Shown here: one piece after another, positions 22,593 through 34,787 of the stretch
Position numbering within the stretch: position 1 is the first letter of the stretch
How the letters are laid out: the number at the start of each line of letters is the position of its first letter
The notes under the pieces: model-generated
Database searches by the model: none
What the model saw: the letters and a program-made list of their open reading frames with translations, nothing else
What the model was told of the DNA's origin: nothing
Source: Ampullaceana balthica
Taxonomy: Eukaryota > Mollusca > Gastropoda > Lymnaeidae
NCBI GenBank assembly: GCA_944989445.1
Contig: CALYLW010001188.1
Span: 124,001 to 188,000, forward strand
Length of the DNA stretch: 64,000 nt
Direction: 5' to 3'
Made by a program: the position numbers and the translations under genes

Positions 22593-23142
22593 CTGGAAAA
22601 AAATATAAACGGCGAACTAGAAGAAGGCACTTTTAAGACAAGTTCTTGTTTGTTTAAAAACGTAAAGAAATTTCCGTGATCTTGTTGAACAATTTGTGAT
22701 TCAACTAAATTCCAATATGAAAATATCAAATTCAAACAAAAATATCTCAATATAATGTTTGCAGAATGCATGTTCAAAAACACATTCAAAAGTTATATGT
22801 CAAAGGCGCCAATAAATGATAATTATAAAGTGTAACAATGGAAAAGAAAAATTAAGTAAAAATATTTTTTTTATTAATAAAGTTAGAATAAGACATGAAC
22901 TTCTGAATATTTAAAGAAATGTATGTTATGATAAATGTGTCGTCTTTGTCAAAACATATAATAGACAACTACAAAATTTCACCCTTAAATACGGCAACAT
23001 GCCCATTGACATTGTATCCGTTGGTGACAACCCAACAGGTCATTAAGAGCGAGTTTAAATAGTGTTTGTAATTTATTTTTAATCAAACCAGAATTAAGTA
23101 GGGATCTTAGCATTTCAAAAGCTGCCAAATAAATAACCTCAT
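22593..23142. other. AT-rich DNA between copy A and LINE 1
   Basis: No exon encoding a signal peptide could be identified for copy A here; LINE 1 has landed just upstream. Nothing else seen. Confidence 0.4.
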
Positions 23143-23154
23143 ATATCTGTATAG

Positions 23155-23955
23155 TTGGAGACCTATCTCTGAATGTGAGGTAAGGGCTGCGTCATCCGCG
23201 AAGAGCAGCTCTCTAATTAAAACATTTTCCACTTTTCTCTTTGCACGGAGACGGCTGATGTTGTACAGATTTCCATCCGCCCTGGTATGGATGTTTACAC
23301 CCTCGAAACAGTCCTCGAATGCATGACGCAGTAGCATCGAGAAAAAGATACCGAAGAGTGTTGGAGCCAGTACACAACCCTGTTTGACTCCGCTACAGAC
23401 TGGGAAGGGTTCTGAGGTGGCACCATCGAAGAGCACTGTGCTGTGCATATTGGTGTGGAAGGACTCGATGATGGAGAGAAGCCGCGGCGGGCATCCTTTT
23501 TTTTCCAATATACGTAGCAGACCCTCGCGGCTGACCAGGTCAAATGCCTTTGTTAGATCTATGAAGGCAACAAAGAGGGCTTTCTGTTGCTCCCGACATT
23601 TCTCTTGTAGCTGACGGAGTGAGAAGATCATGTCCATTGTTGACCGGCCAGCCCGAAAACCGCATTGTGATTCTGGGTAGACATTTTGCGCCAGAATTTG
23701 CAGGCGTGCAAGGATCACTCTGGCAAAAGCCTTTCCCACAATACTCAGTAAGGAGATACCACGATAGTTATTGCAATCGCTGCGATCTCCTTTGTTCTTA
23801 TAAAGCGTAACTATTTTGGCGTCACGCATGTCCTGTGGGATGTGACCGCGTTCCCAGCAATCGCATATGAGTTCGTGCAGAGGCTTCAGTAGTGCTGGCT
23901 GGCCGTGCTTAAGGACTTCTGCAGGAATGCCATCGTTGCCTGGGGCCTTTCCCAT
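23155..23955 (-). pseudogene. LINE 1 reverse transcriptase, N-terminal two thirds
   Basis: This holds canonical non-LTR RT blocks in order: GKAPGNDGIPAEVLKHG, NYRGISLLSIVGKAFARVIL, PESQCGFRAGRSTMDMIFSL, AFIDLTKAFDLVSREGLL (first catalytic Asp), GVKQGCVLAPTLF, and LLFADDAAL (the FADD catalytic pair). It is cut at the inversion breakpoint directly after HSEIGLQ. The following open codons to 23107 are target DNA. It cannot act alone because thumb and C-terminus are on the other strand. Confidence 0.85.
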
Positions 23956-25507
23956 TTCTCAGATGATCGATAGCCCTACCAAGCTCCTCTATTGACGGTG
24001 GAGCATCAAGCTGATCTAGAACTGGTAGATCTGGTATTCTTTCTATGGCAGAGTCAGATACTACATTCTGTGTCGCATAGAGTTCTAGATAGTGCTCAGT
24101 CCAGCGCCGCATCTGCTTGTCTCGTTCTGTGATCATCTCACCTGATTTTGTCTTGATTGGAGCTGACTTTGAAGTTGTGGGCCCAGTGGCCTTTTTTATG
24201 CCTTCGTACATTTGTTTTATATCTCCCTGATCAGCAGCAGATTGAATGCTTTTGCATAATTCCACCCAATAAGTGTTAGCGCAAAAACGTGCAGTCTTCC
24301 GGGCTGTGTTTCTGGCACTTCTGAGACATTTCAGGGTGTCAGGTCCTGGGGAAGCTTTGTAGGCCAGTAGAGCTTTTCTTTTTGTCTCCGTCACGGGATT
24401 CATTGTAACCCAGTGGGCTTCAAACCAATCTGCATTTTTTCTTTCCTTCCTCCCGAGGACGGCAAGAGAGGTGTTGTAAATAGTGTCTCGAATATGGAGC
24501 CAATTCGCATCGATTTGTTCTGTCCCTATAGCATCATGCGGATTGGGGATTTCTTTCTGCGAGGTGTTGGCTTTAAGAGCTTGCTCAAGCTTGGTGTTAA
24601 GTTGATCACTTATCTCAGGGCAGTTGATATTCTGCGTGTTGATGCGAGTTTTACCCTTGCTCTTTGAGTGACACAATTTCTTTGGTATTAATTTGATTCT
24701 GCTTGCGACCAAAGAGTGGTCTGTGTCACAGTCGGCACTGTGGTAACTGCGTGTTTGGAGCACACTGGCCAGATCAGATCGCCTGGTGAGAACCAGATCA
24801 AGCTGGTGCCAGTGCTTGGAGCGGGGATGTCTCCAAGACACTTTGTGGATGTCCTTGCATTTGAAGAATGTGTTAGTTACACACAGATTGTGAGTACTGC
24901 ATAGCTCGAGCAGCCGCTGGCCGTTGTTATTAATTTTACCAATGCCATGTAAGCCGATGCTGGTGGACCAGGCTTTGTGATCTGCACCTACCCTGGCGTT
25001 GAAGTCACCGAGGAGGTATAGACTCTCATATGTGGGAATATTTGCTACTGCGGAGTCTAGAGCCTCGTAGAAGTTGTCTTTTAACTCTTCTTCGGAGCAG
25101 AGAGTTGGTGCATACAGGCTGAGGATATGGGCTGCGCCAGATGATGTTGAAAGTTTAATGCCGAGTATCCTCTCAGTGCCAAGTGCCGCCAGTTCAACGT
25201 ATGACATAAGAGAGTTTTTTATGGCAAAACCAACGCCATGCTGCCTTGGTCTGTCTGATGGTAGTCCTTGCCAGACAAATGTGTAGTTGGCCTCAACCAC
25301 TTTGCCGTTTTCAGCCAGCCGCGTCTCCTGTAGACATGCAATGTCGATGCCGAGACGGGAAAGTTCCCTGTCAATGACCGCTGTCTTCATTATATCTTCC
25401 GCACATGAGGGGTCAGAGTTAAAACCAGTGCAGAGGGTTCTGACATTCCAGCTTGCTAAACGAAGTGCTGGTAACTTCTTTCTTATTTTTTCAGTTGGTG
25501 CTTGGGT
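23909..25507 (-). pseudogene. LINE 1 endonuclease and start of reverse transcriptase
   Basis: An AP-endonuclease-like nuclease is readable in order: SWNVRTL near the start, ACLQETRL, the catalytic GDFNARVG block, and CDTDHSLV near its end. A linker follows, then the opening of RT (RAIDHLRNGK). The frame is open from 25507 after a TAA, but the first ATG at 25390 lies past the WNVRTL motif, so the true start is upstream and lost or frame-shifted. The frame ends at 23909 through a one-base insertion (AAAGGCCCC) just before the conserved GKAPGNDGIPAE block, which continues in the next frame. Confidence 0.8.
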
Positions 25508-25692
25508 TTATGGCTTGCTTGTTGAGTTGATCACTCTGAGCCCCATGCACCCAATGGGGCAGGCGAGCCATGACGGAACATCACCTTACTGGCTGGGGGC
25601 TGCCCAGCTTAAGGCGGGCGGTAGATGCTCAGTGAGACATGGCGATCTCTCCCACCGTCTGAAACGACCCCTGGCGCCTAGCTCTCCAACTT

Positions 25693-26514
25693 TTGGTCGA
25701 CAAGTTCTCAGAGGCATGCAAAGATTTTGGTCTAACGATAAGCCTCAAAAAGACCAACATTATGAGACAAGGAACTGACTGCTTCCCAGCAATCTCCATT
25801 GAGGGAAACCCCTTGGATGTCGTTGATGATTTTACCTACCTTGGCAGTAACATCACAAGCACACTCTCCCTGGAAAAGGAAATTGAAACCAGAATCGGCA
25901 AGGCTTCATCATTAATGGCTAGGCTGAATAAAAGAGTGTGGAACAATGCACAGCTCACTGCTAGGACAAAAATCACTGTGTACCAGGCCTGCGTGCTCAG
26001 CACACTCCTCTATGGAAGCGAGTGCTGGACGACCTATGCCAAACAAACAAAGCAACTCAACAGCTTCCACTTATGATGCTTGCGCAGGATTATGCACATC
26101 AAGTGGCAGGACAAGATAACGACTGTCGAGGTACTCAGAAGGAGTCATATGCTGAGCATGCACTCAATCCTGAGTGAGAGGCGCCTGCGGTGGCTGGGAC
26201 ATGTCCGCAGGATGAACTCGGAGCGCATTCCAAGAGCCCTGCTTTACGGTGAGCTGGCAACTGGTGTGCGGAAGAGAGGACGCCCCTGCTTGCGCTTCAA
26301 GGATGTCTGCAAGAAAGACATGAGTCTGGGGCAGATAGACCATAAAACGTGGGAAACCATTGCTGAGGAACGCACCTCCTGGCGGGCTAAAGTACGCGAG
26401 GGCATCCAAGTCGCGGAAGCTTCCCTTACAGTCAAGAGCGAGGAGAAAAGGGCCAGGAGAAAGGGGAAGGGGGGCATGAGGATGGACGGATGCCATAGAG
26501 ATATCTGTATATAA
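25693..26514 (+). pseudogene. LINE 1 reverse transcriptase, C-terminal third
   Basis: The plus strand resumes with DKFSEACKDFGLTISLKKT, DDFTYLGSNITSTLS and STLLYGSECWT. It then meets a TGA at 26074-26076, and continues in frame with LRRIMHIKWQDKITTVEVL, RLRWLGHVRRM, RALLYGEL and GRPCLRFKDVCKKD. These are the usual thumb and post-RT motifs of APE-type LINEs. The last few codons before 26514 run into the duplicated target site. No zinc finger like that of LINE 2 is present. Confidence 0.8.
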
Positions 26515-26576
26515 GTGTTATAAAACCAATATTTGAACGAAGGAAACACCAATCAAAAGGGCCTATATATTAGAGA

Positions 26577-29545
26577 CTAGCAAAATACCCGCGCTATGCT
26601 GTGGAAAATAGGATTTCAGTTACCGTTGAGAACCCGCGTAACACAAATTCAAAACACCAATTGATTTCAATCTGGATCATGATGAATATAATACACCGTC
26701 TTGTCTGTCTGTCTGTCGTAGTCCCGCAGAAAAACAAAAACGAAAAGTAAAAAATGATACACTTCCCATGATCCTATCGAGCTGATAATTTAATTTATTT
26801 TTCGTCTGCTACCATTGGGGGAGGGTACTCAACAACTTCCCAAAGTTTCGTGCTCCTAACTACACGGGAAGTTAGATATTTAATGATGAGTCTGTTATAT
26901 ATAGCTTCTATAAGAAAAGAACTACATTTGAGCTCCCCGGCCCCCTAGTGAATAATAATTTTATATTTGGTTGTGATTGTTATCATCGCGGGAGGGTACT
27001 CAAAAACTTTCCAAAGTTTCATGCTTCTACCTACACGGGAAGATGAGGAATTAGTGTTCATTCAGTTTTATATAGCCCATATACGAAAAAAAAACGGTTT
27101 TAGGGCCCCGGCCACCCATGAGTGAAATTTTTAAATTTTCTTTTTGCCAATTATCGTCATAAGAGTGTACTAATCAAGTTCCCAAAGTTTTAGCTTCTAC
27201 ATTCACGGGAAGTTGGAGAATTAGTGTTGAGTCAGTTTTTAATATTAGAAAAAACTATATTTGGGCCCCCGGTCCCCAGTAAGTGATAATTTATATACTT
27301 TTTTTACCTGTTACCATCGCGGAATGTTACTTAACAACTGCTTAAAGTTTCATGCTTCCACCTTTACGGGAAATAGGAGAATTAGTGATTTTTAGTTTTT
27401 ATATAGCTCATATCAGGAAAAAACTACATTTGGGCCCCGGCCCCCACTATGTGATAATTTAAAAATTGTTTTAGTTTGTTACCACTACTCAGACTTTCTT
27501 GCTTCTGCCTACACAGGGAAACATAAGAATTTGTGATTTTCAGTTTTTATGTAGCTCACATAAAGAAAAAACTTTATTTGGGCCCCCGGACCCCAGTATT
27601 TGAAAAGTTTAAATATCTTTTTGCCTGTTGATATCGCCAAAGTGTACTCAACATCTTCCCAAAGTTTCATTCTTCTATCTACTCGCGAAATAGGAGAATT
27701 AGTTATTTTAATTTTAATATTGCCCATATAAGGAAAACAATGGTTTTGGGCCCCCCGGCCCCAATGAGTGTGAATTTAAAAATTATTTCATGCCAATTTT
27801 CGTCACGAGAGGCTACTTAACAACTCCCCAAGGTTTCATGCTTCTACATACACGGAAAGTTGGAGAATTAGTGATGAGTCAATTTTTAATATAAAAAAAC
27901 TACATTTGGGCCCCCGGCCCCATTAAGTGATAATTTAAATATGTTTTTTGCTTGTTAACATCGCCCAAAGATTTAGCTTCTACATTCACGGGAAGTTGGA
28001 GAATTAGTGTTGAGTTAGTTTTTAAAATAAAAAACTACATTTGGGCCCCCGGCCCCCATTAAGTGATAATTTAAATATGTTTTTCGCTTGTTAACATCGG
28101 GGAAGTCAACTACTCAGTGTTTCACACTTCTACCTACACGGGCAATATGAGAATTTGTGATTTTCAGTTTTTATATAGCTCATATAAGGAAAGAACTTCA
28201 TTTGGGCCCCCGGCCCCCAGGAAGTGATAATTTAATTTTTTTCACCTGTTACCATTGCGGGTTTGTCCTCAACAACTTCTAAAAGTTTCATGCTTCTGCC
28301 TACTCGGGAAATAGGAGAATTTGTGATTTTCAAATTTTATATAGGCCATATAAGGAAAAAAACTTTTTTGGGCCCCCGTCCCCCATGAGTGTAAATTGTA
28401 AAATTCTTTTACACCAATTTTCGTCACGAGAGGCTACACAACAACTTCCCAAAGTTTCATGCTTCTACCTACAGGGGAAGTTGGAGAATTTGTGATGAGT
28501 CAGTTTTTTTATATAATAAAAAAAACTACATTTGGGCCCCCGGCCCCCATTAAGTGATAATTTAAATTTTGATTTTGCTTGTTACCTTCGCGGAAGTGTA
28601 CTTATCAACTACCCAGTGTTTTATGGTTCTACCTACACGGGAAATATGAGAATTTTGATTTTCAGTTTTTATATAGCTCATATAAGGAAAGAACTTCATT
28701 TGGGCCCCCGGCCCCCAGGAAGTGATAATTTAATTTTTTTTCGCCTGTTACCATTGCGGGTTTGTCCTCAACAACTTCTAAAAGTTTCATACTTCTGCTT
28801 ACTCGGGAAATAGGAGAATTTGTGATTTTCAAATTTTATATAGGCCATATAAGGAAAAAAAACTTTTTTGGGCCCCCGCCCCCCATGAGTGTAAATTGTA
28901 AAATTCTTTTACGCCAATTTTCGTCGCGAGAGGCTACACAACAACTTCCCAAAGTTTCATGTTTCTACCTACACGGGAAGTTGGAGAATTAGTGATGAGT
29001 CATTTTTTTTATTTTTAGAAAAAAAACTACATTTGGGCCCCCGGCCTCCATTAAGTGATAATTTAAATATTTGTTTCGCTTGTTATTTTTCGCGGAAGTG
29101 ACCTTAACAACCACCCCAAGTTTCATGCTTCTATCTACACGGGAAATAGGAGAATTAGTGATTTTTAGTTTTTAAATAGCTCATATAAGGAAAAAACTTC
29201 ATTTGGGCCCCCGGCCCCCAGGAAGTGATAATTTCAATGTTTTTTTCTCCCGTTACCATCGCGGGGTTGTACTCAACAATTTCCCAAAGTTTCATGCTTC
29301 TGCCTACTCGGGAAATGGGAGAATTGGTGATTTTCAAATTTTATATAGTCCATATAAGGAAAAAAAAACGTTTTTGGGCCCCCGGCCCCCATGAGTGTTT
29401 TTTTTCAAATTCTTTTACTCCAATTTTCGTCGCGAGAGGCTACTCGACAACTTCCCAAAGTTTCATGCTTCTACCTACACGGGAAGTTGGAGAATTAGTG
29501 ATGAATCAGTCAGTGAGTGAGGGCTTTGCCTTTTATTAGTATAGA
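26577..29545 (-). mobile_element. Helitron-like non-autonomous element with ~165-bp tandem core
   Basis: Read on the minus strand, the element starts TCTATACTAATAAAAGGC at 29545 and ends GCGCGGGTATTTTGCTAG followed by T at 26577. A 5' TC, a 3' CTRR followed by T and a G+C-rich 3' segment are Helitron features; the base before the 5' TC is T rather than the expected A. The interior is a run of about 17 diverged ~165-bp modules. Each has a GGGCCCCCGGCCCCC block, a GTGATAATTTAAAT block and TTTCATGCTTCTACCTACAC with CGGGAA. Bivalve Pearl-type elements share this layout. It has no transposase. Confidence 0.6.
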
Positions 29546-30175
29546 AACTAATGTGAACAATTCACCGCGAGTCAACGAGTTTGAGAATCACCCGTCAAAT
29601 ATTGATTTTGTTGTTGAAAATTCCAAACTATGGACGCATATTTAAAGACAAAATATTGATGTGTTTCAGTTAAGGAGATAATCTATTGACTTTGTTCACG
29701 TACAAGTAAGGTAAACATCTTTTTGATGTTAGAATTAAACGGCCCACCGACTGACAACACCGGCTCATTGAAACGATACAAGTGTAATGTATGGCTCACA
29801 TTGAACTGGAAAAGGTCCAACTACTTTCTCAGCTATGTTGATATCTGTCGATGCAAGTCTCATCCAGTGTTCACTTGTAGATTGATCGGCAATGTCAGCT
29901 GCAGCCAATACCATATTTATGAAGATTTCTTTATCTTTTTGTTTGTCTATTTATTAGTCTACTCTATAAGACACTCTTTAAATCTTCAATACATTTTTCA
30001 CAGACGCTTAGGCTCTGAAAGCATACAATGGTAGTCACAATAGTAGAAAGGAGACCACTACCAGGAGGCTTTTTAAAAAATCACAGTTTACAGTAGAGAA
30101 AAATCAACGATACATTTACATCACTTTCTTTGAGACTGACTGGCGAAGATGAACAGATCATTGAAATAATATGGA
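29546..30175. other. intergenic, one weak exon-like frame
   Basis: A plus-strand open frame at 29723-30034 has an N-terminal part with clustered cysteines (YVDICRCKSHPVFTCRLIGN) that resembles a secreted-domain exon, followed by a hydrophobic AT-rich tail. Splice sites are not convincing. Treated as unresolved. Confidence 0.2.
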
Positions 30176-30556
30176 CCACTGAGTACGTCCATCATTGAGT
30201 ACGTCCTTCATTGAGTACGTCCATCATTGAGTACGTCCATCATTGAGTACGTCCATCATTGAGTACGTCCACCATTGAGTACGTCCATCACTGACTACGT
30301 CCATCATTGAGTACGTCCATCATTGAGTACGTCCATCATTGAGTACGTCCATCACTGACTACGTCCATCATTGAGTACGTCCATCATTGAGTACGTCCAT
30401 CACTGACTACGTCCATCATTGAGTACGTCCATCATTGAGTACGTCCATCACTGACTACGTCCATCATTGAGTACGTCCATCATTGAGTACGTCCATCACT
30501 GACTACGTCCATCATTGAGCACGTCCATCATTGACTACGTCCATCATCGAGTACGC
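30176..30556. repeat. 16-bp minisatellite with higher-order pattern
   Basis: Unit GAGTACGTCCATCATT, about 24 copies. A variant pair (CATCACT then GACTACG) recurs at about every third unit, so a 48-bp higher-order repeat is superimposed. Confidence 0.95.
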
Positions 30557-31028
30557 CAAATCATGGTGACTTCTGATTCTTTACACAGTTCGTAATTATT
30601 GAGACATCAAAATATTTTTTCCATCTTTTAAAAATGTACGTATAATTATTGATTGTATTTTGTACCTAAGAGTCATTTTTCGGAATCATCCTTATAATTT
30701 TCAAATCTATTTTTAAGTCCAAAACCTAATCAGTCTCCAGTATGTACTTGTGAACTTTCCCATGAAACGAATTGAAACCAATAATTATTGGTATTATATG
30801 TAACACATTTTCACTATTTTCTGTTCCTAGGTTGAACGTGTATTTTCCTAATCCGTTAGGTCTAGAACAGAAAGGAAATCGCTGTTATTCCAGAAAAACT
30901 TTGCTTCTGTGACCGGGACAATGAAATTTTGAAAATCGCGTGTTTTCGAGAGTATTCTCGATTGGCTTTCAATGCCGAGCTTACTCCCTGCACTGCTAGA
31001 TTTGTCCAGATGTTTCTACAATTCTCCT

Positions 31029-31132
31029 GAACACTATAGAACGTTCAAGAAACTTCCAGAACTTTCGAGAAACTCTCAGAACTTTCTAGAACGTTCTTGA
31101 ACGTTCCAAAAATAGCTGTACAAGTATAAAAG
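31029..31132 (+). promoter_or_regulatory. heat-shock-element array with TATA box
   Basis: From 31039 to 31106 the trimers GAA and TTC alternate every 5 bp for 14 successive positions, and 13 of them are perfect (only 31074-31076, TCT, deviates). This is the nGAAn/nTTCn pentamer grammar recognised by trimeric HSF1. The last five pentamers form TTCTAGAACGTTCTTGAACG followed by TTC. A TATAAAAG box lies at 31125-31132, 18 bp past the array. The array points at the frame starting at 31222. Confidence 0.8.
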
Positions 31133-31221
31133 CACAGGTGTCTCGAACCAAGATTCCAATTTGTGCTACTGCAGACTGAAAGGATAACCATTCGTAGTTG
31201 AAGAGAAGTTATTTATTTCAT

Positions 31222-32792
31222 ATGGCATCAAGACGTTGTTTGCATCCAGCTGATTCATTCTGCTAAGTGTGCGGTTAATTCATAAAGACAAGAGCGAAAA
31301 AGTATTCCGTGGAAGCAAGTCGTATAATGTGCGAGGCCTACAAGGCATACTTCGGTGTGCCGGTCGGGGACCAAGACAAATCTTGGGCACCGCATTTCAC
31401 ATGCGAATATTGCAAGAAAACAATTGAAGTAAACTGAACAGTTGCTTCTCGCTTAGATGTGTTTTAATTTATTTTTATAAAATTTTAATGCTTTAGATCT
31501 GCCAGTTCCGACTCCTCCTAGGCGGCATCTGCCATCTTCAGGAGACAGCAGCAAGTCAGTTAGCGAGGCAGATACTGGAGATATGGACTACGATTCCGCA
31601 CATGAAGTTGGGGATAGAAAGCCGTACTTCCCTAACCAGAAAGACGTGAACGATTTAATTAGGGGACCTCTGGCTTACGAAATCGAATGCTGAGCTTCCG
31701 ATATCCAGACTCAAACAGTGGAACTTGGTTGATGATAGCGTACAAGTCACGGATCAGAGGAAGACGGCATCAAAGATTCTCCAACTTCTTCAGTCAGCGT
31801 GATGGGCTGTGCTTCTGCAACGATGTTGCCGGTCTATTCCAGGCTATAGGTATCGCATGTAATCCTATTGAATGGCGCCTATTCATAGACAGTTCATCCC
31901 GGAGCCTCAAAGCCGTGTTGCTTCACAATAGAAACAACTACCCGTCTCTCCCGATGGCCCACTCTGTGCATCTCAAAGAGGACTACACCAGTGTCAAAAT
32001 GTTGCTGAGTGCATTAAAGTACGGATGGGAAGTCATCGGTGACTTCAAAATAGTATAATTCCTCATGGGTCTTCAAGGAGGTTTCACAAAATGTCCTTGT
32101 TTCCTCTGTCTCTGGGACAGCCGTGACACTAAGGCGCATTATCGTACAAAGGACTGGCCACAACGGACCCAGTTTTGTTTGGGAAGAGCAATGTGAAGTG
32201 GGAGCCGCTGATAGAACCTCATAAAGTGCTTATGCCACGCTGTACATCAAATTAGGCCTCATTAAGCAATTTGTCACTGCTCTTGACAAGGAGTCAGCAG
32301 CATTTCAATACCTCCAAGATCTTTTTCCAAAGCTGTCCGAGGCTAAAGGTCAGGGCTGGTATATTCGTCGGACCACAGATCAAGAAGATCATAGAATGTG
32401 AGGATTTCGCAAAGCTGTTGAACAGGACGGAGAGAGAGGCTTGGAGCAGTTTCGTTGCAGTTGTTCAGGGCTTCCTAGGGTAATCGCAAAGCTGAAAACT
32501 ATGTGGAGTTGGTGCAGACTCTCATAAAGAATTACGCCAAAAGGGATGCAGAATGTCTCTGAAAGTCCATATCCTTGATTCGCATCTCGACAAATTCATG
32601 GAGAACATGGGCGCTTACTCCGAGGAGCAAGGCGAGCGCTTTCATCAAGATATATTGGACTTTGAACGTCATTACCAAGGACAGTATAATGATAAACATG
32701 ATGGGGGACTACATTTGGGGGGCTACTTCGAGAGAGTGATTCACAGTACAATCGTAAATCTAGAAAATCTACACATTTCTGAACCTTGTTGA
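31222..32792 (+). pseudogene. decayed copy of a widespread uncharacterised multi-copy protein family
   Basis: The reading starts MASRRC with a Cys-rich N-terminus (VCG, then VGDQDKSWAPH and CEYC), interrupted by two TAA codons. A GTAAAC donor-like site and a TTTAG acceptor suggest one intron (about 31430-31496). Downstream blocks lie in shifting frames: DLPVPTPPRRHLP, NDLIRG, CNPIEWRLFIDSSSRSLKAV, HSVHLKEDY, GGFTKCPCFLCLWDSRD, AGIFVGPQIKKI, LKVHILDSHLDKF and SEEQGERFHQDI. I know similar multi-copy proteins from aphids and other invertebrates, without assigned function and possibly mobile. Several frameshifts and stops make this copy non-functional. Confidence 0.7.
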
Positions 32793-34787
32793 GTGTTTCC
32801 GACTGTGTTTGTCTATTCCTTGTGCAATATTTGTTTTTACCTGATCATAATGACGAAAATGAAAAAAAGTTGTTATAATTTCACCCCAAAAAAAACAAAA
32901 AGAGTTTTCTTCGTGCTGTTGTGTAAGCAAAGTGTGTGCTTAATGAAGTCATTTTTTCACATACTTTAGACATAAGCTATTGAAATATAACACTTAGAAG
33001 CCAGGAACAAAAATTGTGTTACATAGTGTTGTGTAAATCAAAACTGTTCTTGATAGTTATTGTTATTATTATTATTACTAAAAGCAAGATTTAAACTTGA
33101 ATATTAACTCGAACTTCCAATTACCTTCCAGAATAATGATTCTTACTTGTCTCTTATCGTTTTGTCATTCTTTCTTTCAGAGCCAGCATCATCTTTAAGA
33201 ACAACAAAATAACCACTTGCAATACTAACCCCTTGATATTCCGCATTCAAATACATGCAATAAAATATTTTTGCTTTTCATAATTTTGTAAAGAAAATAA
33301 AAATTCTGATGAGATAATAAAGTTTATTTTAAACCCAAGTTCACTCAATGTCCGCATTTACAAATATACATTTTTTTAGACGAACAGTTAATCTAAACAT
33401 GAAACAAATAATTAATAAATAAGGAATAAAACCTGTTGTTTCGCGATTAACACAATTTTGTGAAAATCACTGAACATTATCAATAGTTAGGACAACATAA
33501 CATTAATTGTTATCATGAATTTAAAAAAAAGATTATACAGATACATTAAATAATATTTAATAAAAAGATTAAAATGTATTATTAGATTGAAAGTAATATT
33601 TAGTTTCATAAGAATTTTCTTTAAAAAATAATTGACAAAAATATACTCTTTACTTTCAATTTTGTTTCTAAAAATCTATTTGTCTTCACGCAATATTTCA
33701 TAAAATAGAACCATTGTGTACTTTGACATTTTTCGCGAAAATTATTTACTGAACTAATGTTCTTGAAATATTCTTTTTCAGATTATTTTGTCTTCAAATA
33801 ATATAAACAATTTAAAATTCTACCAAGCTTAGAATGCCACATTAGAACATATTTCTTACACAAAAATAAAATAAATTTTGAACCCAACTTAAGAAAACAT
33901 AACATTTCTCAATTTATTCCTAAATAACAAAAAAAAAGAACAAAATATTATTCATTAACTCTCAATAAGAAAGTAACATTGGTGGGATAATCTTGGAAAA
34001 GTCCTTCAGCGATTAGACATTTTGACGGAGTGCAGTCGGTTTAAAAAAATAAAAATATTAAGATTATTTTATAAGACCCTATAGAAAAGTAATCTAGACG
34101 TGTTTAACATTTCAAGGAACAAAAACAACATGTGTTTTTTCACGATCCATCAAACATCTCAACAAATGTTTTCATGTCATTAAACGAAAAAATAACCGAT
34201 GATTTGAACATTAAAGAAAACATTTTTAAAAATGAAACTTTTCAGCGTTTAAACAAGTGGAATTTTTTAAGAGTATTAATTTCTCAGTTGTAACTATTTT
34301 TACAGCAGAATACACTGACAAATAAAATTATATCTCAGAAACTGACCCATCAAAAACAGTGTATAGTGCAAATGTTTATTTTTGTCCGCTTAGTATTTTG
34401 TTGGTCAACATTCTGTTACCCACTATCTCAACATCAACGATGAGTTGAATTTAATGTGCTCCACATTAATTTTTTATTATCGCGTATTCCTTTCGAATGT
34501 CTACGATTTGCGAGGTATAACTCTAAATCTGGCCAATAAACATTCGAAAAAATGCTCTTATACTTGAAAGAGAGTGGACTTAATTTACTAAGATCAGCTT
34601 CTTTTCTTATTATTTCTCGAAATTAATTATGCCCTCTGACAAGAATTTGTATTGTGTTTTCTATCTAATTAAAGCTCTTTCTTGCAATATTACTTTAAAA
34701 TATATTTACAACTAGGTTATGCTGCTGCGGCGCCGTGGCACCTGCGGCGCCCACATTTTAGGGCGCCTACGGCGCCCACCTTTTTCA
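32793..34787. other. AT-rich intergenic DNA
   Basis: No gene or tandem repeat seen. At 34720-34780 a short island contains repeated GGCGCC and CGGCGCC words, in strong contrast with the AT-rich surroundings. Confidence 0.5.

Larger units (their letters stand above)
23154..26500. mobile_element. LINE 1: APE-type non-LTR retrotransposon with 5' inversion
   Basis: The 5' half (5' region, endonuclease, first part of RT) lies on the minus strand from about 25690 down to 23154. The 3' part of the RT ORF lies on the plus strand from about 25690 to 26500. Protein order is continuous across the two breakpoints: FADDAALTSHSEIGLQ ends the inverted part, and LVDKFSEACKDFGL opens the direct part. A candidate 11-bp target duplication, ATATCTGTATA, sits at 23143-23153 and 26501-26511. 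This is the structure expected from twin priming. ORFs carry at least two frame or stop lesions. Confidence 0.8.

Noticed and set aside
31029..31221. hsp70 gene promoter
   Set aside because: The HSE/TATA arrangement fits, but the downstream reading is not an HSP; none of the Hsp70 signature motifs appear.
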